Shown: one piece after another, positions 1-11,123 of the stretch
Layout: every line of letters starts with the position of its first letter
Position numbering within the stretch: position 1 is the first letter of the stretch
Assembly (NCBI GenBank): GCA_012960755.1
Contig: DUAT01000153.1
Span: 115,805-179,804, forward strand
Direction: 5' to 3'
DNA: 64,000 nt
Origin: Gammaproteobacteria bacterium
GTDB lineage: Bacteria; Pseudomonadota; Gammaproteobacteria; Pseudomonadales; Azotimanducaceae_A
Program-made: the position numbers and the translations under genes
Notes under the pieces: model-generated
The model's input: only the letters and a program-made list of their open reading frames with translations
Databases searched by the model: none
What the model was told of the DNA's origin: nothing

Positions 1-164
1 TTAATGCAAGCTCCAGGCTTTCTTCTCGCAACCCAGTTTTGGGATAGTGGAAACATAAATATGGTTGAGAGCGGCTAGTACTACGAATGGCGTGAAGCTG
101 CTTGAATTCCTTTCGGATCAATATTTGCGAGGGATAAACGTGAAATGTTCACTGGTTGCCATTC

Positions 165-1037
165 TTAACCGCTAGCGACAGGTACTACTTTCTCGCCAAA
201 TTCGCTTAAACGATCGAGGCCTCCCGGCCCCGCAAAAATGAAGGCCGGTATCATGATCCGTCCTACCCCGAGTTCTGCCATCTGCTCCACACCGGCTACC
301 GGATCGGTCACTTGGACCCCGAACATGGCATTGATCTCGATGCTGTTCGGATCCCGGTCAGCCTGCTCTGCCGCTTTGTGAAGACGCCCAATTAACTTAC
401 CCAGGCGTTCGATGTCACCTTCGCCGGGAAAATAGCCATCCGCAATGCGAACCGCTCTCTGGATTGCGGCCTCAGAATCTCCACCTACAAGTACCGGTAT
501 GGAACCATTGACCGGGCGCGGGCTGCAGGTGGCAGGTTCAAAGTCAACGAACTCACCATGAAATTCGGCATGGGGCGCTGCCCAGAGCGCCCGCATTGCT
601 TCGATATACTCATCATTTCGTGCGCCACGGCGTTCCCATGGGACGCCGAGGGCTTCGAACTCTTCTTTCATCCATCCGACACCGAGCCCCAGTTCCACGC
701 GCCCACCGGATAGTTGATCGAGGGTTGCCAGTTCCTTGGCGAGCACCAGCGGATTGCGCTGAGGGACTATCAGGATACAGGTCCCCAGTCGCAGTGTCGG
801 TGCAACGGCTGCAACATATGCCAGCCAGATAAGTGGATCCGGGATTGGCGTATCTGGTTCAGCCGGTATCTTGCCATCGGCCGTGTAGGGATATCTGGAA
901 CCGATAGAATCCGGCAGGAGGACATGTTCGCCACCCCAGACGGATTCAAAACCTGCGGATTCGGCCCGTCGGCAAATTTCGAGGGCCGACTCACCATCAA
1001 TACCAATGCTGCTTGCGAAGGCAAGTCCTACTTTCAT
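165..1037 (-). CDS. LLM-class (luciferase-like) flavin-dependent oxidoreductase
   Basis: This 290-residue protein has the TIM-barrel pattern of the bacterial luciferase-like superfamily. It begins MKVGLAF, has GGEHVLLPD near residue 35, a LRLGTCILIVPQRNP strand-loop near residue 82, and GGRVELGLGVGWMKEEF near residue 110, which is the classic flavin-phosphate region. The layout matches the TIGR03619 subfamily, often labelled F420-dependent. In Gammaproteobacteria the cofactor could equally be FMN, so the substrate and cofactor are not known. The ATG start follows only a weak ribosome site. The gene lies 79 bases downstream of lon on the same strand and may be read through from it, although no functional link is evident. 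Confidence 0.85.
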   Translation of the reverse strand: MKVGLAFASSIGIDGESALEICRRAESAGFESVWGGEHVLLPDSIGSRYPYTADGKIPAEPDTPIPDPLIWLAYVAAVAPTLRLGTCILIVPQRNPLVLAKELATLDQLSGGRVELGLGVGWMKEEFEALGVPWERRGARNDEYIEAMRALWAAPHAEFHGEFVDFEPATCSPRPVNGSIPVLVGGDSEAAIQRAVRIADGYFPGEGDIERLGKLIGRLHKAAEQADRDPNSIEINAMFGVQVTDPVAGVEQMAELGVGRIMIPAFIFAGPGGLDRLSEFGEKVVPVASG

Positions 1038-1116
1038 TAGATCACCGTTTTGTTTGTCTACAAGCGGCTATGGTACATGAACCTGGGGGTACTTGAGAGC
1101 GGAAAAATCAAATTTA

Positions 1117-3504
1117 TCATCCTGCAAAACAGATATTGGCAACCTCAGGATAACGAGCAACAAAGTGGACTTTTAAACCTGCTTTCAGGTAATCAGGCAT
1201 TTCGTCATAATCCCGTTCGTTGTCCATGGGTAAAATCAGTTCCCTGACACCCGCGCGTCTCGCGGCAATGACTTTTTCCTTGATACCACCCACTGGAAGT
1301 ACCCTGCCTGTGAGCGTGAGCTCTCCGGTCATGGCAATGTCGCGACGGATTCTTTTTTTCTTTGCAATGGATAACAAAGCGGTCGCCATAGTAACACCGG
1401 CGCTGGGACCATCTTTGGGGGTAGCGCCTTCCGGAACATGCAGGTGAATAAATGCATCATCAAAAAAATGAGTCTGACCATCGAGACTGTCCAGGTTAGA
1501 AGCGACATAACTGTAGGCGATTTGTGCGGACTCCATCATGACGTCCCCCAGCTGACCTGTCTGTTTGAATCCACGACTGCCATCGTGAATTTGAGACGCT
1601 TCAATCACCAGCGTGGTTCCACCCATGGCTGTCCAGGCGAGTCCATTTATTACACCAACACCTTGTTGCAGTTGTTGCTTCTTGAACAATGGAGCGCCGA
1701 GATATCCCTCGATATCTGATTTGCCAACAGAAATTTTCTGGCTGCTGTCATCCAGTAATGACACCACCGACTGACGGACGATTCGTCCGAGCTGTTTATC
1801 CAAAGTGCGGACACCGGCTTCCCTGGCATAACCGTCGATGACCTTTCGCAAAGCAGCGTCGGTAATTTTCAGCTTCGCAGAAGGCACGCCGGTTTTCTTC
1901 AGCTGGCGTTTCCACAAATGGCGCCTGCCGATCTGTAGTTTTTCCTTCGTTATGTATCCTGCAAGTCGAATAATCTCAAGCCGATCGAGCAATGGTGGGG
2001 GGATCGTGTCCAGTTGATTCGCAGTACATATAAACAGTACCTTTGAGAGATCCACTCTCAGGTCGAGATAATGGTCAAGAAACTCGTTGTTCTGCTCGGG
2101 GTCCAGTACTTCCAGCAATGCCGAGGAGGGATCACCCTGGTACGATGCGCCGATCTTATCGACTTCATCCAGCATGATTACCGGGTTCGAGACTTTTACC
2201 TCTTTTAACACCTGAATCAGTTTGCCGGGCATGGCGCCTATATAAGTACGCCTGTGCCCCTTGATCTCTGCCTCATCACGCATACCACCCAGGCTGAAAC
2301 GATAAAATGGTCTCCCTAAACTGCGGGCGATTGATTTACCAATACTGGTCTTGCCGACGCCCGGTGGACCCACGAACAGTAGAATTGAGCCTGCAATTTC
2401 ACCGCGGTATGCACCCACCGCCAGAAACTCAATAATCCTTTGCTTGACTTCATCGAGACCTACATGATCTTCATCCAGCACCTCCCTTGCGTGATTCAGG
2501 TCGAGTTGGTCTTTCGATGTCACGCCCCAGGGTATGGAGGTTATCCAATCGAGATAGTTGCGGGTAACCCCATATTCTGCCGATGCGGGTTCAAGTACTT
2601 CCAGCTTCTGGGATTCCTCATCGACCCGAGCCTGAACATGTTCCGGCACAGAAAGATCTTTCAGCCGTTTGGAGAACTTCTCGACATCGAGCTGCCTGTC
2701 GTCTTTGGAGATTCCCAGCTCCTGTTGAATGGCTTTAAGTTGCTGCCGAAGAAAAAACTCTTTTTGCTGTTCGCTGACCTGTTGCTGCATCTGGTCCGTA
2801 ATCTTTGCCTGCAGTCTTGCCACTTCCAGTTCCTTACCGATCAGCAGCAACACTTTCTCCATCCTTTCCCCTAGCGGGATGGTCTCCAGGATTTCCTGAA
2901 GTTCGGCGGGTTCCGAGGATGTAATAGCAGCGGCGAAATCAGCCAGGGGTGAAGGTTCGTTCGGGTTGAAATTGTTCAGGTACTGCTTGAGTTCCTCGCT
3001 GTACAGGGGGTTCAGCGTCATCAATTCCTTGATAATGTTAATGATAGACATAGCATAGGCGCGCAGCTGGCTTTCATCTTCCTGGGAAGGTTCAAAATAT
3101 TCGACGCGAACCACATAGGGCGGTGTGCGCTTCAGCCATTCACGGATTCGGAATCGCCTGATCCCCTGGGCGACAAATTGTAATTTATCCTTCATCTCGT
3201 GCACGCTGTGGATACGTGCAACACAACCAATATCGCTAATATTCCCGGGACCGGGTATTCCATCGGTTGCCGATGGCGCATAACTCAAAGCAACAAGTTT
3301 GTGGGCACTCTCTGCGACCGTTTTAATACCCTGCGCCCAAGGATCCACATCTACCACGACTGGCTGCACAAGCACCGGGAAATAGGGCCGCGAAGCCAGG
3401 GGGATGAGCTGTAGAGTGTCGGGAAGCACATCTTCCGGGCGTGCCAGCAGCTTGCCCTGCTGATCAAGATGATTCCTTGGATTGTCGTCGTTGTGGTTGT
3501 CCAT
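1117..3504 (-). CDS. lon: Lon ATP-dependent protease
   Basis: This is a full-length, 795-residue Lon protease, the cytoplasmic AAA+ serine protease that degrades misfolded and regulatory proteins. The N-terminal substrate-binding domain is followed by a helical segment with a Gln-rich coiled region (near residues 230-260). The AAA+ module carries Walker A GPPGVGKT at residues 379-386 and a MLDEVDKIG Walker B. The C-terminal protease domain has the Ser-Lys dyad: Ser701 in DGPSAGV and Lys744 in GGIKEK, with the same 43-residue spacing as Ser679/Lys722 of E. coli Lon. The gene is not beside clpX, its common neighbour in Gammaproteobacteria, so it could be a second lon copy. A possible sigma-32-type promoter lies just upstream. 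Confidence 0.97.
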   Translation of the reverse strand: MDNHNDDNPRNHLDQQGKLLARPEDVLPDTLQLIPLASRPYFPVLVQPVVVDVDPWAQGIKTVAESAHKLVALSYAPSATDGIPGPGNISDIGCVARIHSVHEMKDKLQFVAQGIRRFRIREWLKRTPPYVVRVEYFEPSQEDESQLRAYAMSIINIIKELMTLNPLYSEELKQYLNNFNPNEPSPLADFAAAITSSEPAELQEILETIPLGERMEKVLLLIGKELEVARLQAKITDQMQQQVSEQQKEFFLRQQLKAIQQELGISKDDRQLDVEKFSKRLKDLSVPEHVQARVDEESQKLEVLEPASAEYGVTRNYLDWITSIPWGVTSKDQLDLNHAREVLDEDHVGLDEVKQRIIEFLAVGAYRGEIAGSILLFVGPPGVGKTSIGKSIARSLGRPFYRFSLGGMRDEAEIKGHRRTYIGAMPGKLIQVLKEVKVSNPVIMLDEVDKIGASYQGDPSSALLEVLDPEQNNEFLDHYLDLRVDLSKVLFICTANQLDTIPPPLLDRLEIIRLAGYITKEKLQIGRRHLWKRQLKKTGVPSAKLKITDAALRKVIDGYAREAGVRTLDKQLGRIVRQSVVSLLDDSSQKISVGKSDIEGYLGAPLFKKQQLQQGVGVINGLAWTAMGGTTLVIEASQIHDGSRGFKQTGQLGDVMMESAQIAYSYVASNLDSLDGQTHFFDDAFIHLHVPEGATPKDGPSAGVTMATALLSIAKKKRIRRDIAMTGELTLTGRVLPVGGIKEKVIAARRAGVRELILPMDNERDYDEMPDYLKAGLKVHFVARYPEVANICFAG

Positions 3505-3537
3505 TGGCTGCCTGCCTATGTGGAACGATGTGTTAAT

Positions 3538-3564
3538 AGTAAGGGTAAAAATCGTTAATTCAAG
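3538..3564 (-). promoter_or_regulatory. possible sigma-32 (heat-shock) promoter of lon
   Basis: On the minus strand CTTGAAT (3564-3558) is followed after 12 bases by CCCTTACT (3545-3538), about 35 bases before the lon start. The first element matches the RpoH -35 consensus CTTGAAA in six of seven positions. The second keeps the CCC of the -10 element but fits less well, and the spacer is a little short. lon is a classical RpoH target, which raises the prior. The rest of the 315-base gap (3505-3819) separates divergent lon and usp and shows no gene. Confidence 0.4.
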
Positions 3565-3819
3565 TCACCTGGGCGGTGGTTCTTGCGGCCCAATAACCTT
3601 AAGGTCCATCAGCAGCCCTCAGTTCAAAAGTGATTCGTCAACAGAATCGAAAATCAACTTTAACGACAATTGCGGACTTGGCATCACATCTTTTCCTTGG
3701 GGAGCAATGGCAAAACTGGCCTTGAAACAGGATAGTTTTGTTAGTACTGTGAAACGGCAATAGAGCACAAATTTTGTGTCTGTCGATCCTGCAGATTTTT
3801 GATATACAAGGAGTGAGAA

Positions 3820-4272
3820 ATGTCTCATTATAAAAGAGTCCTTCTGGCTGTCGACTTTCAAAGTGACAATCTTGAAATTATTGAGAAAGTCCAACAGGTT
3901 ACCCGGGACAATAATGCCGAACTACTACTGGTTCATGTCAATGAGCCCATCAATCCAGCGTTTATGGCTGACGGGATGTCGAACTGGGGCGGACAGGTGG
4001 CATCGCTCGAGACCGATATCCGTCGTGAATCAACAAAGAAGCTAAAAGACTTGAGTGACCGACTGGGCGTTAGCGCCGACCTGAGTTTTTTCTGTGAAGG
4101 AAGGCCTGCAAACAGCATCCACGAAGTAGTTGATGAAAATGAGGTCGACCTTGTCGTCCTTGGCACTCATGGCCAGCATGGCCTGCAGCTTTTACTAGGG
4201 TCAACAGCCAACGCGGTGTTGCATGGGGCGAATTGCGACGTACTGGCAGTTCGTGTTAAAAAAGAGGCGTAA
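3820..4272 (+). CDS. universal stress protein, single UspA domain
   Basis: This is a 150-residue single-domain universal stress protein with an alpha/beta UspA fold. It starts with the usual YKRVLLAVDF strand. Near the C-terminus it carries the nucleotide-binding pattern G-x2-G-x9-G-S/T as VLGTHGQHG followed by LLLGSTANAVL, so it probably binds ATP. A strong ribosome site (aaggagtg) precedes the ATG. It is divergent from lon and is followed by a second, two-domain Usp gene, so the three genes make a small stress block. The specific signal is unknown. Confidence 0.93.
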   Translation: MSHYKRVLLAVDFQSDNLEIIEKVQQVTRDNNAELLLVHVNEPINPAFMADGMSNWGGQVASLETDIRRESTKKLKDLSDRLGVSADLSFFCEGRPANSIHEVVDENEVDLVVLGTHGQHGLQLLLGSTANAVLHGANCDVLAVRVKKEA

Positions 4273-4396
4273 CCAGCTTGTCTACGATTGACTAATATCA
4301 ACCTGGTGGCCTACACCGGCAATGCTTCGACAGCGCTATTGCAATCTTTTAGTGACCTGGTGAGTTTCCCAAAAAAGAACAAATAAGGCGGTAAGA

Positions 4397-5314
4397 GTGA
4401 TTAGATTTAAAAAGATTCTGTTTTTTGCTGATAGTTCACCGGGGGAGAATAGTGCCCTAAATAGAGCGCTGTTGCTCGCCGAAAACAACGGGGCCAGCGT
4501 GACGGTAATGGATGTTGTCGCTGAAATCGGAACTAACGATACTGATCCGGGAGTGAAAAGAGCGATAAAAAAAATCCAGGACAATTTGATACGGGCACGC
4601 AAGGATGTGCTTGATCAGATGGTAAAGAAGGCAACGAAAAATCTAAAAAGGCCCATTGTCAGAACCGTGGCGATTCCAGGTGAAGATATAGCGGTAATCA
4701 ATCTTGTTAATGAGAAAAAGTTTGATCTTATCGTAAAATCCGCTAACAAAAAGACAGCCTTGGGGGCAATTTTTGGCCACATTGACATCCGGCTCATGAG
4801 GAAATGCCCCTGCCCGGTGTGGATTATCAAGCCTTCCAGAAGGCGCAAATTTCGATCAATTCTTGCGGCGGTTGATCCCGTGCCATCGCAGGAGTCTTCC
4901 TCGTTGAACAAATCGATTCTTGATATTGCAGGCTCCCTGGCGGAGCAGGAAGACGCAGAACTCCATGTTTTACATGCATGGGAATTGTCGAGCGAGTCCT
5001 CGATTCGCGGTAGCCTGGAAAAGGAGCGTTTTAAGGAGTTGGAGCGATCCATCAAGGAAGACAGCGAGCGCAAGCTGGAAAAATTACTCGATGACTTTTC
5101 ACACCTTAAGATGCAGGATCATCTTGTTAAAGGGAAGCCTGATGAGGTCGTAAACTCATTCGTCAAGAAACATGATATCGACCTGTTGGTGATGGGAACA
5201 GTTGCAAGAACCGGCATACCGGGGTTCTTTATCGGTAACACAGCAGAGAAGGTACTCAACTCGGTAGATTGCTCGGTGCTGACGTTGAAACCCGAGGGAT
5301 TCACGGCCAGCTAA
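4397..5314 (+). CDS. tandem-domain universal stress protein (UspE-like)
   Basis: The 305-residue protein has two UspA domains, the architecture of E. coli UspE. The first (residues about 1-150, beginning MIRFKKILFFADSS) lacks a clean glycine-rich nucleotide motif and has KSANKKTALGAIFG instead. The second (about 150-305) keeps VMGTVARTG followed by FFIGNTAEKVL, which is close to the ATP-binding G-x2-G-x9-G-N/S form. The GTG start at 4397 follows AAGGCGG. The gene lies 124 bases after the single-domain Usp on the same strand. The family acts in general stress survival; no specific partner can be read from the sequence. Confidence 0.9.
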   Translation: MIRFKKILFFADSSPGENSALNRALLLAENNGASVTVMDVVAEIGTNDTDPGVKRAIKKIQDNLIRARKDVLDQMVKKATKNLKRPIVRTVAIPGEDIAVINLVNEKKFDLIVKSANKKTALGAIFGHIDIRLMRKCPCPVWIIKPSRRRKFRSILAAVDPVPSQESSSLNKSILDIAGSLAEQEDAELHVLHAWELSSESSIRGSLEKERFKELERSIKEDSERKLEKLLDDFSHLKMQDHLVKGKPDEVVNSFVKKHDIDLLVMGTVARTGIPGFFIGNTAEKVLNSVDCSVLTLKPEGFTAS

Positions 5315-5390
5315 CAGCTTTTGACCGAGCAGCGTAAGGTTGTATCGCGTGGTATGGATATCAACAAACCGCTAACAATCTGGTTGGATT

Positions 5391-5406
5391 CTGATACATT
5401 AATCAG
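5391..5406. promoter_or_regulatory. small inverted repeat upstream of pobA, possible operator
   Basis: CTGAT-ACATTA-ATCAG is a perfect five-base inverted repeat 50 bases before the pobA start, in an AT-rich stretch where the operon promoter should lie. It has the size of an operator half-site pair for a dimeric regulator. No regulator gene for aromatic catabolism lies next to the operon, so the binding protein is unknown. A repeat this short can arise by chance. Confidence 0.25.
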
Positions 5407-5435
5407 GCAAAACATAATTAGCTTTTTCAACTTGA

Positions 5436-6647
<1,212 letters not shown>

Positions 6648-6735
6648 TTGTCGTTAGATAGGGAAGGTCTGATTGAGTGTTAACAGAATTTAATCAGAGA
6701 TTCCATTGGTGAGAACTGTCAAGGAGAAGAACCGC

Positions 6736-7137
6736 ATGAACTGGAAAAAACACGATTACGACGATATACCTGGCACCTACGTGTTCGACGGTAAAACCTC
6801 CCATTCGGCCTACAGCCTGAACAAGATGCTGTTTTCCTTCAATCATGAAGAAAACCGGCGGGCGTTCGATGAAGACCCTGCGACCTACGCGGACAAGTTT
6901 GGCGTTTCAGGGGAACAGAAACAGGCTCTGCTGGATAATGACTATCTAAGCCTGCTGCGATCAGGTGCGAACATTTACTATTTTGCGAAGCTGGCTATCC
7001 CAAAAGGGGTTTCCATCCAGGATGCGGGTGCGGCATTTCAAGGTATCTCGACTGAAGATTTCAAAGCGAATCTTGAGAAAAAAGCCGAAGGATTAAAAGA
7101 CAAGCTGGAAAAGGCGGGAGGTTACTGGCATGGCTAG
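6736..7137 (+). CDS. ligA: protocatechuate 4,5-dioxygenase alpha subunit
   Basis: This small all-helical alpha subunit (133 residues from the chosen ATG) belongs to extradiol protocatechuate 4,5-dioxygenase. It carries the SLNKMLFSFNHEENRRAF segment that closes the beta-subunit active site in LigA. The ATG at 6736 is preferred over an upstream TTG because AAGGAG lies nine bases before it and LigA proteins start near this point. The stop overlaps the ligB start by eight bases (ATGGCTAG), which suggests translational coupling and 1:1 production of the two subunits. LigA has no metal ligands of its own. Confidence 0.94.
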   Translation: MNWKKHDYDDIPGTYVFDGKTSHSAYSLNKMLFSFNHEENRRAFDEDPATYADKFGVSGEQKQALLDNDYLSLLRSGANIYYFAKLAIPKGVSIQDAGAAFQGISTEDFKANLEKKAEGLKDKLEKAGGYWHG

Positions 7138-7972
7138 AATAGTAGGCGGCGTGACCACATCGCATATTCCCGCTATTGGCAATGCAATGTCAGCCGGTCT
7201 TCAAAGTGAGCCTTACTGGAAGCGTTTCTTTGACGGCTATGAACCTGTAAAGGCCTGGCTGGACAAGATGGACCCGGATATTGTGATTGTGGTTTACAAC
7301 GATCACGGTTTGAACTTCTTCCTGGACAATGTGCCAACGTTTGCACTGGGTTGCGCGGATCATTACGAGAACGCCGACGAAGGTTGGGGCCTGCAGACCC
7401 AGTCCCGCTTTGAAGGAGATGCACAGTTTTCATGGCACCTGGCAGAGTCGATCATTAACCAGGATTTTGACCTGGCAACCTGTCAGCAGATGCTGGTTGA
7501 CCATGGTTTTATTGTTCCCATGTCGCTGATGTGGGGACATTTACCGCAGTGGCCTGTCAAGGCAATACCATTGGCGGTAAATATTGTGCAACACCCGCTG
7601 ACCAGCGCCCGGCGTTGTCTCGCTCTTGGCCACGCACTGGGTAAGGCGGTCGAATCCTATCCGGAAGATCACAAGGTGGTGATCTTTGGTACCGGTGGCA
7701 TGTCACATCAGTTGCAGGGAGAAAGGGCTGGTCTTATCAATGTGGATTTCGATTTGAAATGCATGGAGAGCATCATCAGTGATCCGCAATGGTTAGCGGG
7801 GCTAAGTAATTCAGAGATCATCAGGATTGCCGGGTCAGAAGGCATAGAGGTGATCATGTGGCTTGTTATGCGCGGTGCCTTGAAGGACAAGGTCAACGTT
7901 GTGCAGAAACATTATCATGCACCTATCTCAAACACCGGCGCGGGCGTGCTGGTGCTTGAGAACCCATACTAA
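7130..7972 (+). CDS. ligB: protocatechuate 4,5-dioxygenase beta (catalytic) subunit
   Basis: This 280-residue type II (LigB-family) extradiol dioxygenase catalyses ring opening of protocatechuate to 4-carboxy-2-hydroxymuconate-6-semialdehyde with Fe(II) and O2. The expected ligands are visible: His12 in TTSHIPAIG, His59 in YNDHG and Glu240 in GSEGIEVIM, matching His12/His61/Glu242 of the Sphingobium enzyme. His193 in GTGGMSHQL corresponds to the catalytic base and His125 to the second active-site His. It follows ligA with an eight-base overlap. All catalytic positions appear intact, so the pair should be active. Confidence 0.96.
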   Translation: MARIVGGVTTSHIPAIGNAMSAGLQSEPYWKRFFDGYEPVKAWLDKMDPDIVIVVYNDHGLNFFLDNVPTFALGCADHYENADEGWGLQTQSRFEGDAQFSWHLAESIINQDFDLATCQQMLVDHGFIVPMSLMWGHLPQWPVKAIPLAVNIVQHPLTSARRCLALGHALGKAVESYPEDHKVVIFGTGGMSHQLQGERAGLINVDFDLKCMESIISDPQWLAGLSNSEIIRIAGSEGIEVIMWLVMRGALKDKVNVVQKHYHAPISNTGAGVLVLENPY

Positions 7973-7992
7973 ACCAGGTCGTTAGATTCATC

Positions 7993-9315
7993 ATGATCCA
8001 TGACGTCAACGAAGTTATCCAGCAAGGTGTGATGTCGCGCTACCAGAAAGTGGCCATTACGATTTGCCTGGCAATCAATATGCTTGATGGATTTGACGTG
8101 CTGGTGATGGCGTTTACGGCGTCCTCGGTGGCCAGCGAATGGGGATTACAGAGTTCGGAACTGGGAATCCTGTTCAGTGCCGGGTTACTGGGGATGTCCC
8201 TTGGGTCTTTGTTCGTGGCTCCGAGGGCTGACAGATTCGGGCGGCGATCGGTGGTTTTATCCTGTCTGGTAGTCATTAGCGTGGGCATGTTCCTGTCTGC
8301 GGTTTCACAATCCATGGTTCAGCTCGCATTGTTAAGGTTGATTACGGGATTGGGTATTGGCGGCTTGCTTGCCAGCCTGAATGTCATCGTTGCCGAGTAC
8401 TCGTCGATCAAATGGCGTGATTTTGCGGTGAGTTTTTTACAAACGGGTTACCCGATCGGCGCAGTGATCGGTGGCAGTATCGCGGCCTTTCTCATCGGGG
8501 AATATGGCTGGAGATCAGTTTTTTTGTTCGGTGCCATCCTGTCATCATTACTTATCCCCCTGACGTTTCAAAAGCTGCCGGAATCCCTCGCGTTTCTGCT
8601 GACCAAACGTCCACAGAATGCGCTGGAGAAGGTCAACAGGTTGCTCGGGCATATGGGTCATGAGGCGGTTAAAATTCTGCCACCGGTTCCAGCGGATGCA
8701 AAGCTGCAATTGACGGGAGTTCGTGACTTGGTTTCCGGTGACTTGCGGAGATCCAGCCTGATGATATGGCTGGCGTTTTTCATGTTGATGTTGAGTTTCT
8801 ATTTTGTATTAAGCTGGACCCCAAAGTTGCTGACTGAAGCCGGTCTTTCAGCAGGCGAGGGAATCTCCGCTGGTGTGTTGCTCAACCTTGGCGGTATTGT
8901 GGGAGGCTTGATACTTGGCTACCTCACCACGAAATTACCGTTAAGATTTCTTATTGGCACCTACATGATTGTGACTGCAGTTTTCATGGCATTATTCAGT
9001 ATCTATGCATCGAATATGTCGCTGGCACTGATGTTGTGCGTGGCGATAGGCTTCTTCCTGTTTGGCTCAATGATAGGGCTCTATGCCCTGGTGCCGGGTT
9101 TGTATCCGGTATCGATACGAACTACCGGTATGGGTTGGGCGATCGGGATAGGGCGAGGCGGGGCTGTTTTGTCGCCATTGGCTGCAGGGGTCCTGTTAGA
9201 CTATCAGTGGCAAAGTAATACGCTGTTTTTGATCTTTGCGATACCCCTGGTCATTGCAATGGTTGCAGTAAGTGCTGCGAATAGTGCTGTGAACAGTGCA
9301 GCGAGAAATAATTAA
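7993..9315 (+). CDS. aromatic acid:H+ symporter, MFS (AAHS family)
   Basis: This 440-residue inner-membrane transporter has about twelve hydrophobic segments. Features of the aromatic acid/H+ symporter family are visible: the [10 protein letters not shown] motif in the first helix, RADRFGRR in the loop between helices 2 and 3, and [18 protein letters not shown] in helix 4. Its place inside the operon, between the dioxygenase and aldolase genes, points to uptake of 4-hydroxybenzoate or protocatechuate, as PcaK does in Pseudomonas. The exact substrate is inferred from context. Confidence 0.9.
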   Translation: MIHDVNEVIQQGVMSRYQKVAITICLAINMLDGFDVLVMAFTASSVASEWGLQSSELGILFSAGLLGMSLGSLFVAPRADRFGRRSVVLSCLVVISVGMFLSAVSQSMVQLALLRLITGLGIGGLLASLNVIVAEYSSIKWRDFAVSFLQTGYPIGAVIGGSIAAFLIGEYGWRSVFLFGAILSSLLIPLTFQKLPESLAFLLTKRPQNALEKVNRLLGHMGHEAVKILPPVPADAKLQLTGVRDLVSGDLRRSSLMIWLAFFMLMLSFYFVLSWTPKLLTEAGLSAGEGISAGVLLNLGGIVGGLILGYLTTKLPLRFLIGTYMIVTAVFMALFSIYASNMSLALMLCVAIGFFLFGSMIGLYALVPGLYPVSIRTTGMGWAIGIGRGGAVLSPLAAGVLLDYQWQSNTLFLIFAIPLVIAMVAVSAANSAVNSAARNN

Positions 9316-9325
9316 GGAAGCGTTC

Positions 9326-10000
9326 ATGTCTACAGTTATCACAGAGTTCAGTCGTGTCCCAGAGAACATCGTGCATCAATATCTGAACCTGGGTGTAGCG
9401 ACGGTGCACGAAGCACAAGGGCGCAAGGGGCTTTTGTCATCGAAATTGCGCCCGATCTATCGACCCGCGCATATCGCCGGTACCGCAATTACCTGCGAGG
9501 TAGCACCAGGGGATAACTGGATGATTCACGTTGCGGTGGAACAATGCCGGCCAGGTGATGTATTGGTGGTATCACCCACCAGCCCGTGCGGAGATGGTTA
9601 TTTTGGTGACTTGTTAGCAACCTCACTGGTAGCTCATGGTGTTATGGGATTGATCATCGATGCCGGTGTGCGTGACATCGCGACATTGACCCGAATGCAA
9701 TTTCCGGTCTGGTCGAGCGCTGTCAGCGCGACCGGTACCGTCAAAGAGAGTCTGGCGAATGTGAACTCACCCATGGTCTGCGCTGGCGCGCTTGTTTATC
9801 CCGGTGATGTAATCGTAGCGGATGACGATGGTGTTGTGGTTGTCAGGCGGGAAGAAGCTGGCCCGGTTCTTGAAAAATCCAGAGCTCGAGAAGCGAACGA
9901 GGAAGAGAAGCGGAAGCAATTCGAGAATGGCGAGCTGGGTCTTGATATCTACAACATGCGTGAACGATTAGCGGCAAAGGGGCTTAAATATATTAAGTAG
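9326..10000 (+). CDS. ligK: 4-carboxy-4-hydroxy-2-oxoadipate aldolase (RraA-like fold)
   Basis: This 224-residue class II aldolase of the HMG/CHA aldolase group cleaves 4-carboxy-4-hydroxy-2-oxoadipate to pyruvate and oxaloacetate, the last step of the pathway. It has the family opening [14 protein letters not shown], the Mg2+/substrate region [17 protein letters not shown], and the catalytic Arg-Asp pair in IDAGVRDI. The ATG at 9326 is chosen because AAGGAAG lies just before it; an in-frame GTG at 9296 would overlap the transporter. It may also decarboxylate oxaloacetate, as LigK and ProA homologues do. Confidence 0.93.
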   Translation: MSTVITEFSRVPENIVHQYLNLGVATVHEAQGRKGLLSSKLRPIYRPAHIAGTAITCEVAPGDNWMIHVAVEQCRPGDVLVVSPTSPCGDGYFGDLLATSLVAHGVMGLIIDAGVRDIATLTRMQFPVWSSAVSATGTVKESLANVNSPMVCAGALVYPGDVIVADDDGVVVVRREEAGPVLEKSRAREANEEEKRKQFENGELGLDIYNMRERLAAKGLKYIK

Positions 10001-10015
10001 GGATCGGACTAGGTG

Positions 10016-11104
10016 ATGCAAACTGCAATTCCAACGGTATTAATGCGTGGTGGTACTTCTAAAGGGCTCTACTTCCTTGGTCGAGACTTGCCTTTAAATA
10101 TCACTGAAAGAGATCGCATACTGCTGGCGGCACTGGGTTCACCCGATGACCGGCAGATTGATGGTGTTGGCGGCGCGCATCCACTGACGAGCAAGGTTGC
10201 GATCGTCACTCCGTCGGAAGCACCTGAGGCAGATGTGGACTATCTTTTCCTGCAGGTTGTCGTGGACCGCGCAGAAGTCTCTGATGGTCAGAACTGCGGT
10301 AATATTCTTGCAGGTGTGGGACCTTTTGCAATAGAAAATAACCTCGTTCCCGCCAGTGATGGTGAAACGGAGGTACGCATTCGACTGGTAAATTCCGGTG
10401 GGCTGGCGATTGCGCGGGTAAAGACCCCGAATAAGGTTGTTACTTACCAGGGTGATTCGAGTATTGATGGTGTGCCGGGTACGGCGGCACCGGTTATGCT
10501 GGACTTTCTCGATGTCGCAGGGTCGACCTGCGGGTCCTTATTGCCAACGGGTAACATTGTTGATGAGATTGATGGTATCAGGATGACTTGTATCGACAAC
10601 GGGATGCCGGTTGTTGTTATGTCAGCCGCTGACTTTGGTAAATCAGGTTATGAGACTCCGGTGGAACTTGAATCTGACAAGGACCTCAAGGCGCGGGTTG
10701 AATCGATCCGACTAAAAGTCGGGCACCTGATGAACCTGGGTGATGTGCAACAGAAAACGATGCCGAAGATGACATTAGTATCGGCCCCAAAGAGAGGTGG
10801 CACGATTTGCACGCGAAGTTTTATTCCTCACCGCGTCCACGAGGCTGTGGGGGTACTGGGAGCCGCCAGCGTTGCGGTCGCCTGCCTTATTCCTGGATCC
10901 CTGGCAAGTGAACAGGCAACGGCATCCACTGATGCTGATTCGTCAACCGTGGCGGTAGAACACCCCACAGGTTCATTCTCGATTGAAGTTGAGGTGTCGG
11001 GACAAGGGGACCAGATGGTGGTTCATCGTTCTGCGTTGTTGCGCACAGCGCGTAAATTAATGCAGGGGCAGGTATTTGTACCAGCACCAGCACTGGATGG
11101 GTAA
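10016..11104 (+). CDS. galD: 4-oxalomesaconate tautomerase (PrpF family, GalD/LigU)
   Basis: The 362-residue protein belongs to the PrpF isomerase family (diaminopimelate-epimerase fold). The signature LMRGGTSKGLYFLGRDLP lies at residues about 9-26, with a second-domain catalytic loop near FIPHRVHEAVGVLG. In protocatechuate and gallate pathways this family (GalD in Pseudomonas putida, LigU in Sphingobium) isomerises 4-oxalomesaconate so the hydratase can act. GTG at 10013 directly precedes ATG at 10016, so the start is uncertain by one codon. Operon position between the aldolase and hydratase genes supports the assignment over 2-methylaconitate isomerase. Confidence 0.9.
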   Translation: MQTAIPTVLMRGGTSKGLYFLGRDLPLNITERDRILLAALGSPDDRQIDGVGGAHPLTSKVAIVTPSEAPEADVDYLFLQVVVDRAEVSDGQNCGNILAGVGPFAIENNLVPASDGETEVRIRLVNSGGLAIARVKTPNKVVTYQGDSSIDGVPGTAAPVMLDFLDVAGSTCGSLLPTGNIVDEIDGIRMTCIDNGMPVVVMSAADFGKSGYETPVELESDKDLKARVESIRLKVGHLMNLGDVQQKTMPKMTLVSAPKRGGTICTRSFIPHRVHEAVGVLGAASVAVACLIPGSLASEQATASTDADSSTVAVEHPTGSFSIEVEVSGQGDQMVVHRSALLRTARKLMQGQVFVPAPALDG

Positions 11105-11123
11105 TGATGGGGCAACAAAAACG

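Noticed and set aside
1..164. Possible gene end at the left edge
   Set aside because: No open frame of useful length on either strand; left as intergenic.
2440..2874. 144-codon plus-strand frame inside lon
   Set aside because: Antisense shadow of a well-conserved lon region; product is Phe/Leu-rich as expected from complemented lon codons.
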